Shown here: positions 33,571 to 42,852 of the stretch, piece after piece
Position numbering within the stretch: position 1 is the first letter of the stretch
How the letters are laid out: every line of letters begins with the position of its first letter
Source: Antarcticimicrobium sp040365005
GTDB taxonomy: Bacteria > Pseudomonadota > Alphaproteobacteria > Rhodobacterales > Rhodobacteraceae
Length of the DNA stretch: 64,000 bases
Reading direction: 5' to 3'
Assembly (NCBI RefSeq): GCF_040365005.1
Contig: NZ_BAABWV010000002.1
Coordinates: 1-64,000, forward strand
Translations under genes and position numbers: made by a program
The notes under the pieces: generated by a model
Told to the model about the DNA's origin: nothing
Database searches by the model: none
The model's input: the letters and a program-made list of their open reading frames with translations, nothing else

Positions 33571-34764
33571 ATGGTGCAGCGAGACCGAGAACCCAGGCCG
33601 CAATTCTCACAGCCGGTCCGCCAGATCATGTTGATGCTCATCGCCATCGGGCTGGCGGGCTTTGGCGCCTTCGTCGCATTGCCACGGGTCTTGCCGGTTT
33701 TCCTGGCCAATCTCTACCTCAACGGGTTCATCGGCGTGGTCTTCCTGATCGGGGTGCTGGCCTGTTTCTGGCAGGTCATTCAGCTGGCGGGATCGGTCCG
33801 CTGGATCGAAAGTTTCGTAACCGGAGAGGCCGGGGCGGAGGCAAATCCGCCGCAATTGCTGGCGCCGCTGGCCTCGCTGCTGCGCGCGCGCGGGGCGCGG
33901 ATGCAGTTGAACTCCAGCTCGACCCGCTCGATCCTCGACTCCGTCGCCGAACGCATCGACGAAGAGCGCGAGATCACCCGCTATATCGTCAACCTGCTGA
34001 TTTTCCTTGGCCTTCTGGGCACGTTCTATGGGCTTGCCACCACCGTTCCGGCGGTGGTCGACACCATCCGCAGCCTTGCCCCGCAAGAGGGCGAGGAGGG
34101 GATCGCGGTGTTCAACCGGCTGATGACCGGGCTCGAGGCGCAGCTGGGCGGGATGGGGGTGGCATTCTCGTCCTCGCTGCTCGGGCTGGCCGGCTCGCTG
34201 CTGGTCGGACTGCTGGAGCTGTTCGCCGGACACGGTCAGAACCGTTTTTATCGAGAGTTGGAGGAATGGCTCTCTTCGATCACGCGGCTCGGGTTCTCCT
34301 CGGGCGAAGAGGGTGAGAGCGCCCCGAACGTGATGGAGGGGGTGCTCGACCACATGGCCGAGCAGATGGAAGCGCTGCAACAGATGTTCAGCCGCTCGGA
34401 CGAAAGCCGCGCCGCGGTCGATGAAAAACTGGGCGATCTTGTCGACAGCATCGGGCAGATGAACGACCGACTTGATCAGACCGAAACCACCGCCGCCGCG
34501 CTGGAGCGGGTCGCCGTGGGGCAGGAGACACTGATCGAGATGATGCGGGCGCAGGGCCCGGGCGAGGGGATTGACGCCGAGAGCCGGATGCGTCTGCGCT
34601 CGATCGACGTCCAGATGCTGCGCATCCTCGAGGAAATCTCGGCCGGCCGGCAGGAGAGCATGGCCGAGGTGCGCAAGGACATCGACCTGTTGATCAAGGC
34701 GCTGGCACCGCCACGGCCCGGCCGCCCGGGGCGTCCGCCCAAGGCCGACAAGACGGAGGAATAG
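33571..34764 (+). CDS. MotA/ExbB-like proton-channel protein with long cytoplasmic tail
   Basis: 397 residues. Spans at about 18-40 and 47-70, then about 139-163 (FLGLLGTFYGLATTVPA, the TM3 motif of the MotA/TolQ/ExbB family) and 192-217 (GMGVAFSSSLLGLAGSLLVG, TM4-like). Residues 220-397 are a helical, probably coiled-coil cytoplasmic tail ending in a basic GRPGRPP segment. It should form the ion-conducting pentamer that drives the protein encoded next, 3 bases downstream. The pair resembles flagellar stators, Tol-Pal/Ton motors and Zorya ZorAB, but no flagellar, Tol or Zorya C/D gene is near. Confidence 0.82.
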   Translation: MVQRDREPRPQFSQPVRQIMLMLIAIGLAGFGAFVALPRVLPVFLANLYLNGFIGVVFLIGVLACFWQVIQLAGSVRWIESFVTGEAGAEANPPQLLAPLASLLRARGARMQLNSSSTRSILDSVAERIDEEREITRYIVNLLIFLGLLGTFYGLATTVPAVVDTIRSLAPQEGEEGIAVFNRLMTGLEAQLGGMGVAFSSSLLGLAGSLLVGLLELFAGHGQNRFYRELEEWLSSITRLGFSSGEEGESAPNVMEGVLDHMAEQMEALQQMFSRSDESRAAVDEKLGDLVDSIGQMNDRLDQTETTAAALERVAVGQETLIEMMRAQGPGEGIDAESRMRLRSIDVQMLRILEEISAGRQESMAEVRKDIDLLIKALAPPRPGRPGRPPKADKTEE

Positions 34765-34767
34765 GGC

Positions 34768-37359
34768 ATGGCCCTGTCGCGCCGCACCGGGCAACGCTTC
34801 CAGGGGTCGATCTGGCCCGGTTTCGTGGACGCGATGACGGGCCTTTTGCTGGTGCTGATGTTCGTCCTGACCATTTTCATGGTGGTCATGTTCGTGCTGC
34901 GCGAGACCATCACAGGACAGGAGACCCAGCTTGACGCGCTCTCGAACGAGGTCAGCGCGCTGGCCGCTGCCCTGGGCCTGGAAGAGCGACGCAACGCTCA
35001 GCTTTCGGCGCGGATGGGGGCGCTGACCGCCACCCTGAGCGACACCCGCGACGACTTGGACCAGGCGCAGGCCGAGCTGGACCAGCGGGCCACGGTAATC
35101 GCCACCCTCACCGCCGACCGCGACCGGCAGGCGGCGGCGCTGGAGCAGGCGCGCGGTCGCATCGCCACCTTCGAAGAGCAGGTCGCCGGCCTGCTGGCCG
35201 ACCGCGAGGCAGCGCTGGGCAATATTGCGGCGCTGGAACAGGAAAAGGCCGAACTGCTCTCGGAGCAGGAGGCATTGAACCTGGCGTTGGCGCAAAGCCG
35301 CGAGGAAATCGACGCCCAGGCCGAGGCGGCGCGGCTGGCCGCGTCCCGGCGCGAGGCGCTCGATGCGCTGATCGCCGACCTGCGCCGCCGCGACAGCGAA
35401 AAGACCGCCGAGGCCGCGCGCCTGTCCGACCAGGTCGCCGCGCTGGAAACCCGGCTCAGCGACGAGGAGGCGGCGCGGCTGGTCGAGGCCGCCGCCGCGC
35501 AGGCGCTGCGCGACAAGCTGGAAAAGGCGGATGCCGAACTGACCGCGATGACCCTCGCGCTGGAACAAAAGCGCCGCGAGGCCGAGGAGACCCTGGTCCT
35601 GCTGGCCGCCGCCGAGGCCGAGCGCGACACCCTGGACGAGAAACTGATCGCCGCGCTGGCCGATCTCGACACGGCCAGCGCCGAGGCAGCCAAGCGCGAC
35701 GAACTGGCCGAACGCCTGACCCGCGTGCTGGCGCAGATGGAGGTGGCCAAGGCCGAGAACGCCGAGATGGTCGGCGCGCTGGAGGTCGAGCTTTCGCGGG
35801 TCCGGGGCGAGGCGGCGCGCACCCGCGAGACCCTGAGCGCCGAGCTGGACGCGGCGCAGGCCAAGGAGGTCGAAACCCGCGCCGCGCTGGAGGCGCAACT
35901 GACCCGCCTGCGCGAAGAGGCCGCCGCCGCGCGCGCCGCCTTGCAGGCGAAACTGGACGAGGCGCGGGCCGGGGCCGCCACCACGCAGGCGGCGCTTGAG
36001 GCCGAACTCGCGCGGCAACGGGCGCAGAACGTCGAGACACAATCGGACTTCGAGACCGAGCTGACCCGCCTGCAACAGGAGAACGCCGCCCTGCGGCAGG
36101 AGTACGAGGCCCGGATCGCGACGCTGAATACCGAGGCCGAGGCGGCACAGGCAGAACTGACCGCTGCCCTGCAGGCCGCGCGCACCGCCGCCGACGAGGC
36201 CCAAGCCGCGCTTGAGGCGCGTCTGGCCCATGCCAATGTCGAGCACGATGCGGCGCTGGCCGCGCTGAACGCGGAGCTGTCCGCCGCGCGCACCGATGCC
36301 GCCTGGAGGATCGCTGCACTGGAGGCCGAGCTGTCACGCGCACGCGCGGATCTGGTCGCCGCCCGCTCCGCCGCCGAGAGCACCGCCGAGGATCGCGCCT
36401 CGGTCGAGGCACGGCTGTTGCAGGCGCTGGACTCGCTCGAAAAAGCCCAGGCCGCCGCCACCGACAAGGACGAGCTGCGCCAACGCCTGATTGCGGCACT
36501 GGCCGCCCGCGAGGCCGCCGAGAAACGCGCCGAGGAGCAGATGAGCCTGGCCGAACAGCGCGCGGTGTTGCTGGCCAAGGCCCGCGAAACGCTGGCCGCG
36601 CAGCAAGACAGCTCGACCGAGGCACAGCGCCAGACCGCCTTGCTCAACCAGCAGGTCTCCGAGTTGCGCCGCCAGCTGGGCAGCCTGCAGGCGTTGCTTG
36701 ACGACTACAAGGACCGGGACGCGGCGCAGCAGGTGCAGTTGGAGAACCTCGGCAAGGACCTGAACACCGCACTGGCGCGCGCCGCCTCGGAAGAGCGCAA
36801 GCGGCGGCTGCTGGAAGAGGCCGAACGCAAGCGGCTGGAGGAAGTGGCCAAGGCCCGCGCCGAGGAGGCCGAGAAGCTCAAGGAACAGGCCAAGGACCTG
36901 GAACGCTACCGGTCCGAGTTCTTTGGTCGCTTGCGCGAGGTTCTGGGCGACCAGGAGGGGGTCCGCATCCAGGGCGACCGCTTCGTGTTCTCCTCGGAGG
37001 TTCTGTTCGCCCCGGGCGAGGCCGACCTGGCCGCCGCCGGCAAGACCGAGATCGACAAGATCGCCCGCATCCTGCGCGGGATTTCCGCGGAGATCCCGGA
37101 CGGGATCGATTGGGTGATCCGTGTCGACGGCCATACCGACAACGTGCCGATCCGCCCCGGTGCCGAATTCGCCGATAACTGGGAGCTCAGCCAGGCGCGC
37201 GCGCTCTCGGTGGTGCGTTACATGGTTGCCGAACAGGGCATCCCGCCGAACCGGCTGTCGGCCAACGGGTTCGGGGAATACCAGCCGGTCAATACCGCCG
37301 ACACCGCCGAGGCGCGGGCGCAGAACCGGCGGATCGAGTTGAAACTGACCGAGAAATAG
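34768..37359 (+). CDS. MotB/OmpA-like peptidoglycan-binding protein with very long coiled coil
   Basis: 863 residues. One N-terminal membrane span (about 22-45) carries D21 in PGFVDAMTG, at the position of the proton-binding aspartate of MotB. Residues about 50-715 are almost uninterrupted Ala/Glu/Leu/Arg-rich coiled coil with loose repeats (EAELARARAE-like units, densest at about 330-540). Residues about 738-863 are an OmpA/MotB domain with the peptidoglycan-binding VDGHTDNVPI, NWELSQARALSVV and NRRIEL motifs. It would connect the motor pore to the cell wall. A continuous helix of this length exceeds normal periplasm width, so it must fold, tilt or bundle. Confidence 0.85.
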   Translation: MALSRRTGQRFQGSIWPGFVDAMTGLLLVLMFVLTIFMVVMFVLRETITGQETQLDALSNEVSALAAALGLEERRNAQLSARMGALTATLSDTRDDLDQAQAELDQRATVIATLTADRDRQAAALEQARGRIATFEEQVAGLLADREAALGNIAALEQEKAELLSEQEALNLALAQSREEIDAQAEAARLAASRREALDALIADLRRRDSEKTAEAARLSDQVAALETRLSDEEAARLVEAAAAQALRDKLEKADAELTAMTLALEQKRREAEETLVLLAAAEAERDTLDEKLIAALADLDTASAEAAKRDELAERLTRVLAQMEVAKAENAEMVGALEVELSRVRGEAARTRETLSAELDAAQAKEVETRAALEAQLTRLREEAAAARAALQAKLDEARAGAATTQAALEAELARQRAQNVETQSDFETELTRLQQENAALRQEYEARIATLNTEAEAAQAELTAALQAARTAADEAQAALEARLAHANVEHDAALAALNAELSAARTDAAWRIAALEAELSRARADLVAARSAAESTAEDRASVEARLLQALDSLEKAQAAATDKDELRQRLIAALAAREAAEKRAEEQMSLAEQRAVLLAKARETLAAQQDSSTEAQRQTALLNQQVSELRRQLGSLQALLDDYKDRDAAQQVQLENLGKDLNTALARAASEERKRRLLEEAERKRLEEVAKARAEEAEKLKEQAKDLERYRSEFFGRLREVLGDQEGVRIQGDRFVFSSEVLFAPGEADLAAAGKTEIDKIARILRGISAEIPDGIDWVIRVDGHTDNVPIRPGAEFADNWELSQARALSVVRYMVAEQGIPPNRLSANGFGEYQPVNTADTAEARAQNRRIELKLTEK

Positions 37360-37375
37360 GGCGGTTCGGCGCGGG

Positions 37376-38338
37376 TTATTCGACCGTGACGGTGACCCGC
37401 GCGCGGTCGATTTCCTGGCGATTGCGCAGAATCCGAACCTCGCCCTCATACTGCCCCGCCGGCCATCCGGCACCGGGCCGGCGCTTGCCGGCGGCGCGGA
37501 ACAACTGGGCCTGGGTTTTCTCCAGCTCGACGCTGTGGGCGACGACACGGCCATCGGGGCCGTCGATCATGATTTCGATCACATCGCCCATCTGTCCGCC
37601 AAAGACATAGCCGAACAGGACCAGCGCCGGCGCGTCGCGATCAAGGTCGTTCACCGCCGCCCGCCCGGCCTTGATCGCGTCAAACCCGGGCATCCCGCCG
37701 GCAAAGCCCGCCGCGATCAGCCCGCCGGGCTCATACCCCGGGGTGTCCTGCCACAGGTCGGTTTCTGGCGGTTCGCCGCAGCGTGCCGCCCAGGGGGCAA
37801 AGGGATCGATGACCGCCCCGTTTTGGCGCACGGACAGGTGGACATGGGGAAATTCGGCCTTGCCGCTCATCCCCACGGCGCCCAGCGGGTCACCGCGTGC
37901 CACGCGGTCGCCGTTGGAGACCCGCACCGAGCCACGCCGTAGGTGGCAATACTGGGTTTCCCAGCCGTCGCCGTGGTCGATCACGACGCCGTTGCCGCAT
38001 TCACGATTCTCGACCGACGCGGTATCGCCGGCGACAAGGGCGCCGTCCGCCATGCCGTCGCGCAGCGCCTTCACCACGCCGGGCGCAGAGGCCACCACCG
38101 TGACGCCGGCTTCCATCGCCGCGAGGGAGGGCAGGGCGAAATCGGTGCCCTTGTGGCCGTCATAGCTGAGTGGACCACAGCGGTAATCCTGCGATCCGGG
38201 GCCGGGATCGACATCGGCGTATTGCTGGATATGGCAGTCCCTGCCGAGCTCGCAGACGATGGGCGGGGTCAGATCGAATGCACTCGCCGCGACAGGCGCG
38301 GCGAGTGCCAGGCAGAGGGCAGGCAGCGCCGCCCGCAT
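37376..38338 (-). CDS. M23-family metallopeptidase, periplasmic
   Basis: This 320-residue protein has a signal peptide (cleaved after AASA, about residue 20) and a LytM-type zinc site: H62 and D66 in DGHKGTDFAL, H132 in YCHLRRGS, and H165/H167 in FPHVHLSV. It should cut peptidoglycan cross-bridges or act as a regulator of amidases. A C-terminal domain of about 120 residues follows. The ATG overlaps the clpA stop by one base, so it is translated after clpA on the same mRNA. It ends 16 bases from the convergent OmpA-domain gene. Confidence 0.9.
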   Translation of the reverse strand: MRAALPALCLALAAPVAASAFDLTPPIVCELGRDCHIQQYADVDPGPGSQDYRCGPLSYDGHKGTDFALPSLAAMEAGVTVVASAPGVVKALRDGMADGALVAGDTASVENRECGNGVVIDHGDGWETQYCHLRRGSVRVSNGDRVARGDPLGAVGMSGKAEFPHVHLSVRQNGAVIDPFAPWAARCGEPPETDLWQDTPGYEPGGLIAAGFAGGMPGFDAIKAGRAAVNDLDRDAPALVLFGYVFGGQMGDVIEIMIDGPDGRVVAHSVELEKTQAQLFRAAGKRRPGAGWPAGQYEGEVRILRNRQEIDRARVTVTVE

Positions 38339-40662
38339 CAGTCCGCGGTCAGCAGCGGTGGCTTGTCGCCCGAAAGCCGCGGCTTGCCCGGTCCTTCGAT
38401 GCGCAGATCCAGCGCGCCGTCCTTGATGCCGACCTTGACGACACCGCCCTTGGCCAACTTGCCGAACAGAAGTTCTTCGGCGAGCGGTTTCTTGATGTAC
38501 TCCTGGATCACACGGCCCAGCGGGCGCGCGCCCATCTTGTCGTCATAGCCCTTGTCGGCCAGCCATTCGGCTGCCGGGCGGGTCAATTCGATGGTGACGC
38601 CACGATCCAGCAGCTGTGCCTCGAGCTGCAGAACGAACTTCTCGACCACCTGCAGGATCACCTCCTTCGGCAGCGGCGCAAAGGAGATCACCGCGTCGAG
38701 ACGGTTGCGGAACTCCGGCGTGAAGGTCTTCTCGATGGCGGCCGTATCCTCGCCCTCGCGGCGATCACGCCCAAAGCCGATGGCACTCTTGGCTTGCTCC
38801 ATGGCGCCCGCGTTCGAGGTCATGATCAGGATCACGTTGCGGAAATCCACCGTCCGGCCGTTGTGGTCGGTCAGTTTGCCGTGGTCCATCACCTGCAACA
38901 GGATGTTGTAGACATCCGGGTGCGCCTTTTCCATCTCGTCCAGCAGCAGCACGCAATGCGGGTGCTGGTCGACCCCGTCGGTCAACATGCCGCCCTGGTC
39001 GAAACCGACATAGCCCGGAGGCGCGCCGATCAGGCGGCTCACCGCGTGTTTCTCCATGTATTCCGACATGTCGAAGCGCAGAAGCTCGACCCCCAGCGTA
39101 TCGGCCAGTTGCTTGGCGACCTCGGTCTTGCCGACGCCGGTCGGCCCGGCAAAGAGATAGTTGCCGATCGGTTTCTCCGGCTCGCGCAACCCGGCGCGTG
39201 CCAGCTTGATCGCGCTCGACAGCGCGACGATCGCCTGGTCCTGGCCGAACACCACCCGCTTGAGCGATTTTTCCAGGTCCTTGAGCACCTCGGCATCGTC
39301 CTTGGAGACGTTCTTGGGCGGGATTCGCGCGATCTTGGCGACCACTGCCTCGATCTCCTTGGTGCCGATGGTCTTGCGCCGTTTGCTCTCGGCCAGCAGA
39401 TGTTGTGCCGCGCCGGCCTCGTCGATCACGTCGATCGCCTTGTCGGGCAGCTTGCGGTCGTTGATGTAGCGCGCCGAAAGCTCCACCGCCGTCTTGATCG
39501 CATCGCCGGTGTATTTCACCCCGTGATGCTCCTCGAAATAGGGCTTCAGCCCCTTGAGGATCTTCACAGTGTCCTCGACGCTGGGTTCGGTCACGTCGAT
39601 CTTCTGGAACCGGCGGCTGAGCGCGCGGTCCTTTTCGAAGTGCTGGCGGAACTCCTTGTAGGTGGTCGATCCCATGGTGCGCAACTTGCCGCCCTGCAAC
39701 GCAGGTTTCAGCAGGTTCGAGGCATCCATCGCCCCGCCCGAGGTGGCCCCGGCGCCGATCACGGTGTGAATCTCGTCGATGAACAGGACCGCGTCGGGAT
39801 GATCCTCGAGCTCGGTCACCACGGCCTTGAGCCGTTCCTCGAAATCGCCGCGATAGCGGGTGCCGGCCAAAAGCGCGCCCATGTCGAGAGAATAGATCGT
39901 GGTCTTGGACAGCACCTCGGGCACCTCGCCCTTGACGATCTTGCGGGCCAGCCCCTCGGCGATGGCGGTCTTGCCGACACCGGGATCACCCACCAGCAGC
40001 GGGTTGTTCTTGCGCCGGCGGCACAGCACCTGGATACAGCGCTCCACCTCCTGGTCGCGGCCGATCAGCGGGTCGATCGCCCCCTCGCGCGACTTCGCGT
40101 TCAGGTCGACGCAGTATTTGCCAAGCGCACTTTCCTTCTGGTCGGCCTCGGGGGGGACGCTGTGGATCTCCTCCTCGGCCTCGGTCGAGCCCTGAACCGG
40201 GCGCGGTTCGCCAAAGGCGGGGTCCTTGGCCACGCCGTGCGCGATGAAGTTCACTGCGTCGTACCGGGTCATGTCCTGCTCCTGCAGGAAATAGGCGGCG
40301 TTGGATTCCCGCTCGGCAAAGATGGCGACCAGGACGTTGGCGCCGGTCACCTCGGTGCGGCCCGAGCTTTGCACGTGGATCGCGGCGCGCTGGATCACAC
40401 GCTGGAACGCGGCGGTCGGAACCGCCTCGGAGCCGTCGATGTCGGTGACGAGATTGGAAAGGTCCTCGTCGATGAAATCGACGAGCGTGTTGCGCAATTC
40501 GCCCAGATCGACGCTGCAGGCCTTCATGACGCGGGTGGCGTCGGGTTCGTCCAGCAACGCCAGCAGCAGATGCTCCAGCGTCGCGAATTCATGTCGCCGG
40601 TCGTTGGCCAGCGCCAGCGCTGCGTGAATGGCCTGTTCAAGGGTGCTCGAGAATGAAGGCAC
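38338..40662 (-). CDS. clpA: ATP-dependent Clp protease ATP-binding subunit ClpA
   Basis: This 774-residue protein has the N-domain opening SFSSTLEQAIHAAL, Walker A sites GDPGVGKT (about 225-232) and GPTGVGKT (about 505), pore-loop GYVG in IGAPPGYVGF, and an IGF tripeptide of the ClpP-docking loop in KSAIGFG. It lacks the middle coiled coil of ClpB. It unfolds substrates and feeds them to ClpP in the cytoplasm. The start is GTG at 40662 with GAGGA upstream; the frame extends to 40773 without family character. clpS is not adjacent. The M23 peptidase gene is coupled downstream. Confidence 0.95.
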   Translation of the reverse strand: MPSFSSTLEQAIHAALALANDRRHEFATLEHLLLALLDEPDATRVMKACSVDLGELRNTLVDFIDEDLSNLVTDIDGSEAVPTAAFQRVIQRAAIHVQSSGRTEVTGANVLVAIFAERESNAAYFLQEQDMTRYDAVNFIAHGVAKDPAFGEPRPVQGSTEAEEEIHSVPPEADQKESALGKYCVDLNAKSREGAIDPLIGRDQEVERCIQVLCRRRKNNPLLVGDPGVGKTAIAEGLARKIVKGEVPEVLSKTTIYSLDMGALLAGTRYRGDFEERLKAVVTELEDHPDAVLFIDEIHTVIGAGATSGGAMDASNLLKPALQGGKLRTMGSTTYKEFRQHFEKDRALSRRFQKIDVTEPSVEDTVKILKGLKPYFEEHHGVKYTGDAIKTAVELSARYINDRKLPDKAIDVIDEAGAAQHLLAESKRRKTIGTKEIEAVVAKIARIPPKNVSKDDAEVLKDLEKSLKRVVFGQDQAIVALSSAIKLARAGLREPEKPIGNYLFAGPTGVGKTEVAKQLADTLGVELLRFDMSEYMEKHAVSRLIGAPPGYVGFDQGGMLTDGVDQHPHCVLLLDEMEKAHPDVYNILLQVMDHGKLTDHNGRTVDFRNVILIMTSNAGAMEQAKSAIGFGRDRREGEDTAAIEKTFTPEFRNRLDAVISFAPLPKEVILQVVEKFVLQLEAQLLDRGVTIELTRPAAEWLADKGYDDKMGARPLGRVIQEYIKKPLAEELLFGKLAKGGVVKVGIKDGALDLRIEGPGKPRLSGDKPPLLTAD

Positions 40663-40981
40663 GTTGGTGCTCCTCTGATCTGGGTCGGAAAGGGACCAAG
40701 AGCAGATGCCCTTACCCCGCGCCAACCATGTCTTTCTATTATTAGAGTTTGGTTGATCGGGGCCGGGCTTCAAGGTTTTTCTGCAAAATAGCGGTCACAT
40801 TTCGCTCCAGACCCGCCGAGAAGACCCCATGTTCGGCATCTGAAGGAAGTCTCAGGTCCATGCGCGCAGGGTGGGGTAACACCGCAAAAGGGCGGGAAAC
40901 CCGGCTTTCGACCGCCTTCGGGGGGGGGACAGGCCGGTGCGGAGGCGGCCCTTTGACCCAGCGCATCCGGCAACGGCGCGT
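40663..40981. other. intergenic region upstream of clpA
   Basis: No gene supported in these 319 bases. The part next to clpA is locally AT-rich (TCTATTATTAGAG near 40733-40745) and probably contains the clpA promoter on the minus strand. A run of nine G lies at 40921-40929. Nothing else is recognised. Confidence 0.4.
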
Positions 40982-41749
40982 TCAGAAATTGTCCTTGCGG
41001 GTGCGGATCTCGGCAAAGACCGCGGCCGGATCGGCCCCGACCAGGCCCAGGTGTGCCTGAATCGCCGGGTCGCCGGCGCGCAGGAAGGGGTTGGTCGCCA
41101 GTTCCAACGCCAGCGTCGAGGGAACGGTCGGTTTGTCCTCGGCCCGTGCCGCCGCGATATCGCGGATGCGCTGTTGCAGGGCCGGGTTGTCCGGGTCGAT
41201 GGTCTCGGCAAAGCGGCCGTTGGCCTGGGTGTATTCATGTCCGGAATAGATCACCGTTTCCGGTGGCAGGGCGGCGAGTTTCGACAGCGAGGCCCACATC
41301 TGCGCCATGGTGCCCTCGAACACCCGGCCGCATCCCAGTGCCATCAGGCTGTCGGCGGTGAACAGCGCGCGGCTGTCGGGAAAGTGATAGGCGACATGGC
41401 CCACGGTGTGGCCGGAGACGTCGATTACTTGTCCGGTTTCTGCCCCGATTTGTACAAGATCGCCCTCGCGCAGGGCGGCATCCAGTGGCGGCAGGCGGTG
41501 GGCATCGGCGGCGGCGCCGGTCACCTTGGCCGGGTGGGCCGCCAGGATATCGGCCAGCCCTTCGACGTGGTCCCAGTGGTGATGGGTGAGCAGGACCTGC
41601 GTCAGCCGCCATCCCTTGTCCGACAACGCTGTCAGGATCGGCGCCGCTTCGGGCGCGTCGACCAGCGCGGTCTCGCCGCTTGCCGGGTCATGGGCCAGAA
41701 AGGCATAGTTGTCCGACAGACAGGGGATTGTGAGGATCTCCAGCGGCAT
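40982..41749 (-). CDS. gloB: hydroxyacylglutathione hydrolase (glyoxalase II)
   Basis: This 255-residue metallo-beta-lactamase-fold enzyme has the metal motif THHHWDH (H56, H58, D60, H61), the bridging aspartate in FTADSLMALGCGRVFEG, SGHTVGH and SGHEYTQAN, with the C-terminal HAGH domain (DNPALQQRI, TNPFLR). It hydrolyses S-lactoylglutathione to D-lactate and glutathione. The start at 41749 follows the usual MPLEIxTIPC opening; an ATG at 41767 is six codons upstream. Divergent from the methyltransferase gene. Confidence 0.95.
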   Translation of the reverse strand: MPLEILTIPCLSDNYAFLAHDPASGETALVDAPEAAPILTALSDKGWRLTQVLLTHHHWDHVEGLADILAAHPAKVTGAAADAHRLPPLDAALREGDLVQIGAETGQVIDVSGHTVGHVAYHFPDSRALFTADSLMALGCGRVFEGTMAQMWASLSKLAALPPETVIYSGHEYTQANGRFAETIDPDNPALQQRIRDIAAARAEDKPTVPSTLALELATNPFLRAGDPAIQAHLGLVGADPAAVFAEIRTRKDNF

Positions 41750-41823
41750 GGTCTTTCGCCCTTTCATTGCGGGGTGTCATCGCTAAACTGCCCCCAGCTT
41801 GGCCGATCACACGGGCGCCCGCA

Positions 41824-42558
41824 ATGCATCTCGACGTGCAGGATCTGCGCAATTTCTACTATCGCAGCACGCTTGGCCGGGCGGCCCAGGCGTCGATTCG
41901 CGGTGCCATGCTGAAACTGTGGCCCGAGGCCAAGGGGCAATCGGTCGCCGGCTTCGGATTCGCGGTGCCGCTGCTGCGCCCCTACCTGGCCGAGGCGCGC
42001 CGGGTGGTCGCGCTGATGCCCGGACCGCAGGGGGTGATGCCCTGGCCGGCGGGGATGCCCAATGTCTCGGCCCTGTGCGAGGAAACCCTGTGGCCGATCG
42101 AGACCGGGCATGTCGACAAGCTGGTGGTGATGCACGGACTGGAAACCTCCGAGCGCCCGTCGCGGCTGCTGGAGGAATGCTGGCGGGTGCTGGGGCCGGG
42201 GGGCAAGGCCCTGTTCATCGTGCCCAACCGGGCCGGCCTGTGGTCGCGCAGCGACCGCACGCCCTTTGGCTACGGGCGGCCCTATACGCTGGGTCAGCTC
42301 GAGACCCAGCTGAAAGAACACCATTTCCTGCCCGAGGACCATCGGGCCGCGCTGTACCAGCCGCCGTCGGCACGGCGGTTCTGGTTGCGCTCGGGGTCCT
42401 TGCTGGAACGGATGGGCGTCAAGCTGCCGACGGTGCTGGTCGGCGGGGTGCTGATGGTGGAGGTCTCCAAGCGGGTACAGCCGCCGCGCGGCACCATCGT
42501 CAAGGACCTGGCGCGCAGACCGATCAAGGCGCTGGACGGCCTGGCCAAACCGGCGTGA
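41824..42558 (+). CDS. SAM-dependent methyltransferase family protein
   Basis: This 244-residue protein begins MHLDVQDLRNFYYRSTLGR and has a class I methyltransferase core in reduced form: the SAM-motif region VAGFGFAVPLLRPYLAEARR near 40, and HGLETSERPSRLLEECWRVL with GPGGKALFIVPNRAGLWSRS near 105-145. The canonical GxGxG is degenerate (GFGFA), so activity cannot be assumed. It is divergent from gloB, a conserved pairing in related bacteria as far as I recall. The ATG at 41824 was preferred over 41767, which would overlap gloB. The target is unknown. Confidence 0.78.
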   Translation: MHLDVQDLRNFYYRSTLGRAAQASIRGAMLKLWPEAKGQSVAGFGFAVPLLRPYLAEARRVVALMPGPQGVMPWPAGMPNVSALCEETLWPIETGHVDKLVVMHGLETSERPSRLLEECWRVLGPGGKALFIVPNRAGLWSRSDRTPFGYGRPYTLGQLETQLKEHHFLPEDHRAALYQPPSARRFWLRSGSLLERMGVKLPTVLVGGVLMVEVSKRVQPPRGTIVKDLARRPIKALDGLAKPA

Positions 42559-42852
42559 TCCGCCCGCGCGGGGCCCGAATTGCCCGTTACGGCCGGTCAG
42601 GAATCGCTTGAAATCGCCCAAAAGTGACGTTTTTTTCCGCCCGGTTTTCGTGCAAACCGCCGCAGTTTCTCTAAGCGTATGAAAACAAGCGCATAATGGG
42701 GATGGCTGTTATCGCTATAGGTTGTTGCGGGGTCGGGTGTGCTCTGCTATCTCCACGCTGATTTTGATGACCTGCCGAATGGCGGGTTGTTTTTCACGCC
42801 CCCGGACCGCCGATTCTACGGCCAACCGGGGCCAAATGTCGGAAGGGTGGAC
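42559..42852 (+). promoter_or_regulatory. leader and promoter region of the atp operon
   Basis: This 294-base gap carries no gene. It contains AT-richer patches (GTGACGTTTTTTTC near 42624 and GCATAATGG near 42691) suitable for promoter elements, but I cannot pair a good -35 with a -10. Open reading frame before 42853 has no protein character. Confidence 0.35.

Noticed and set aside
33607..36246. 879-residue open frame antisense to the stator-like pair
   Set aside because: It arises from the Ala/Glu/Leu-rich coiled-coil codons on the other strand and has no ribosome site or recognisable domain.
36000..36400. Tandem DNA repeats in the coiled-coil gene
   Set aside because: The similarity is at the protein level (Ala/Glu/Leu heptads) with diverged codons, so it is structural periodicity and not a recent DNA repeat.
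33571..37359. Zorya anti-phage system (ZorAB)
   Set aside because: The channel and OmpA-type pair superficially fits, but no zorC, zorD or zorE gene is near, the long coiled coil is on the wrong subunit, and all neighbours are housekeeping genes.
38170..40656. 828-residue plus-strand open frame antisense to clpA
   Set aside because: clpA is certain on the minus strand and this frame has no family character.
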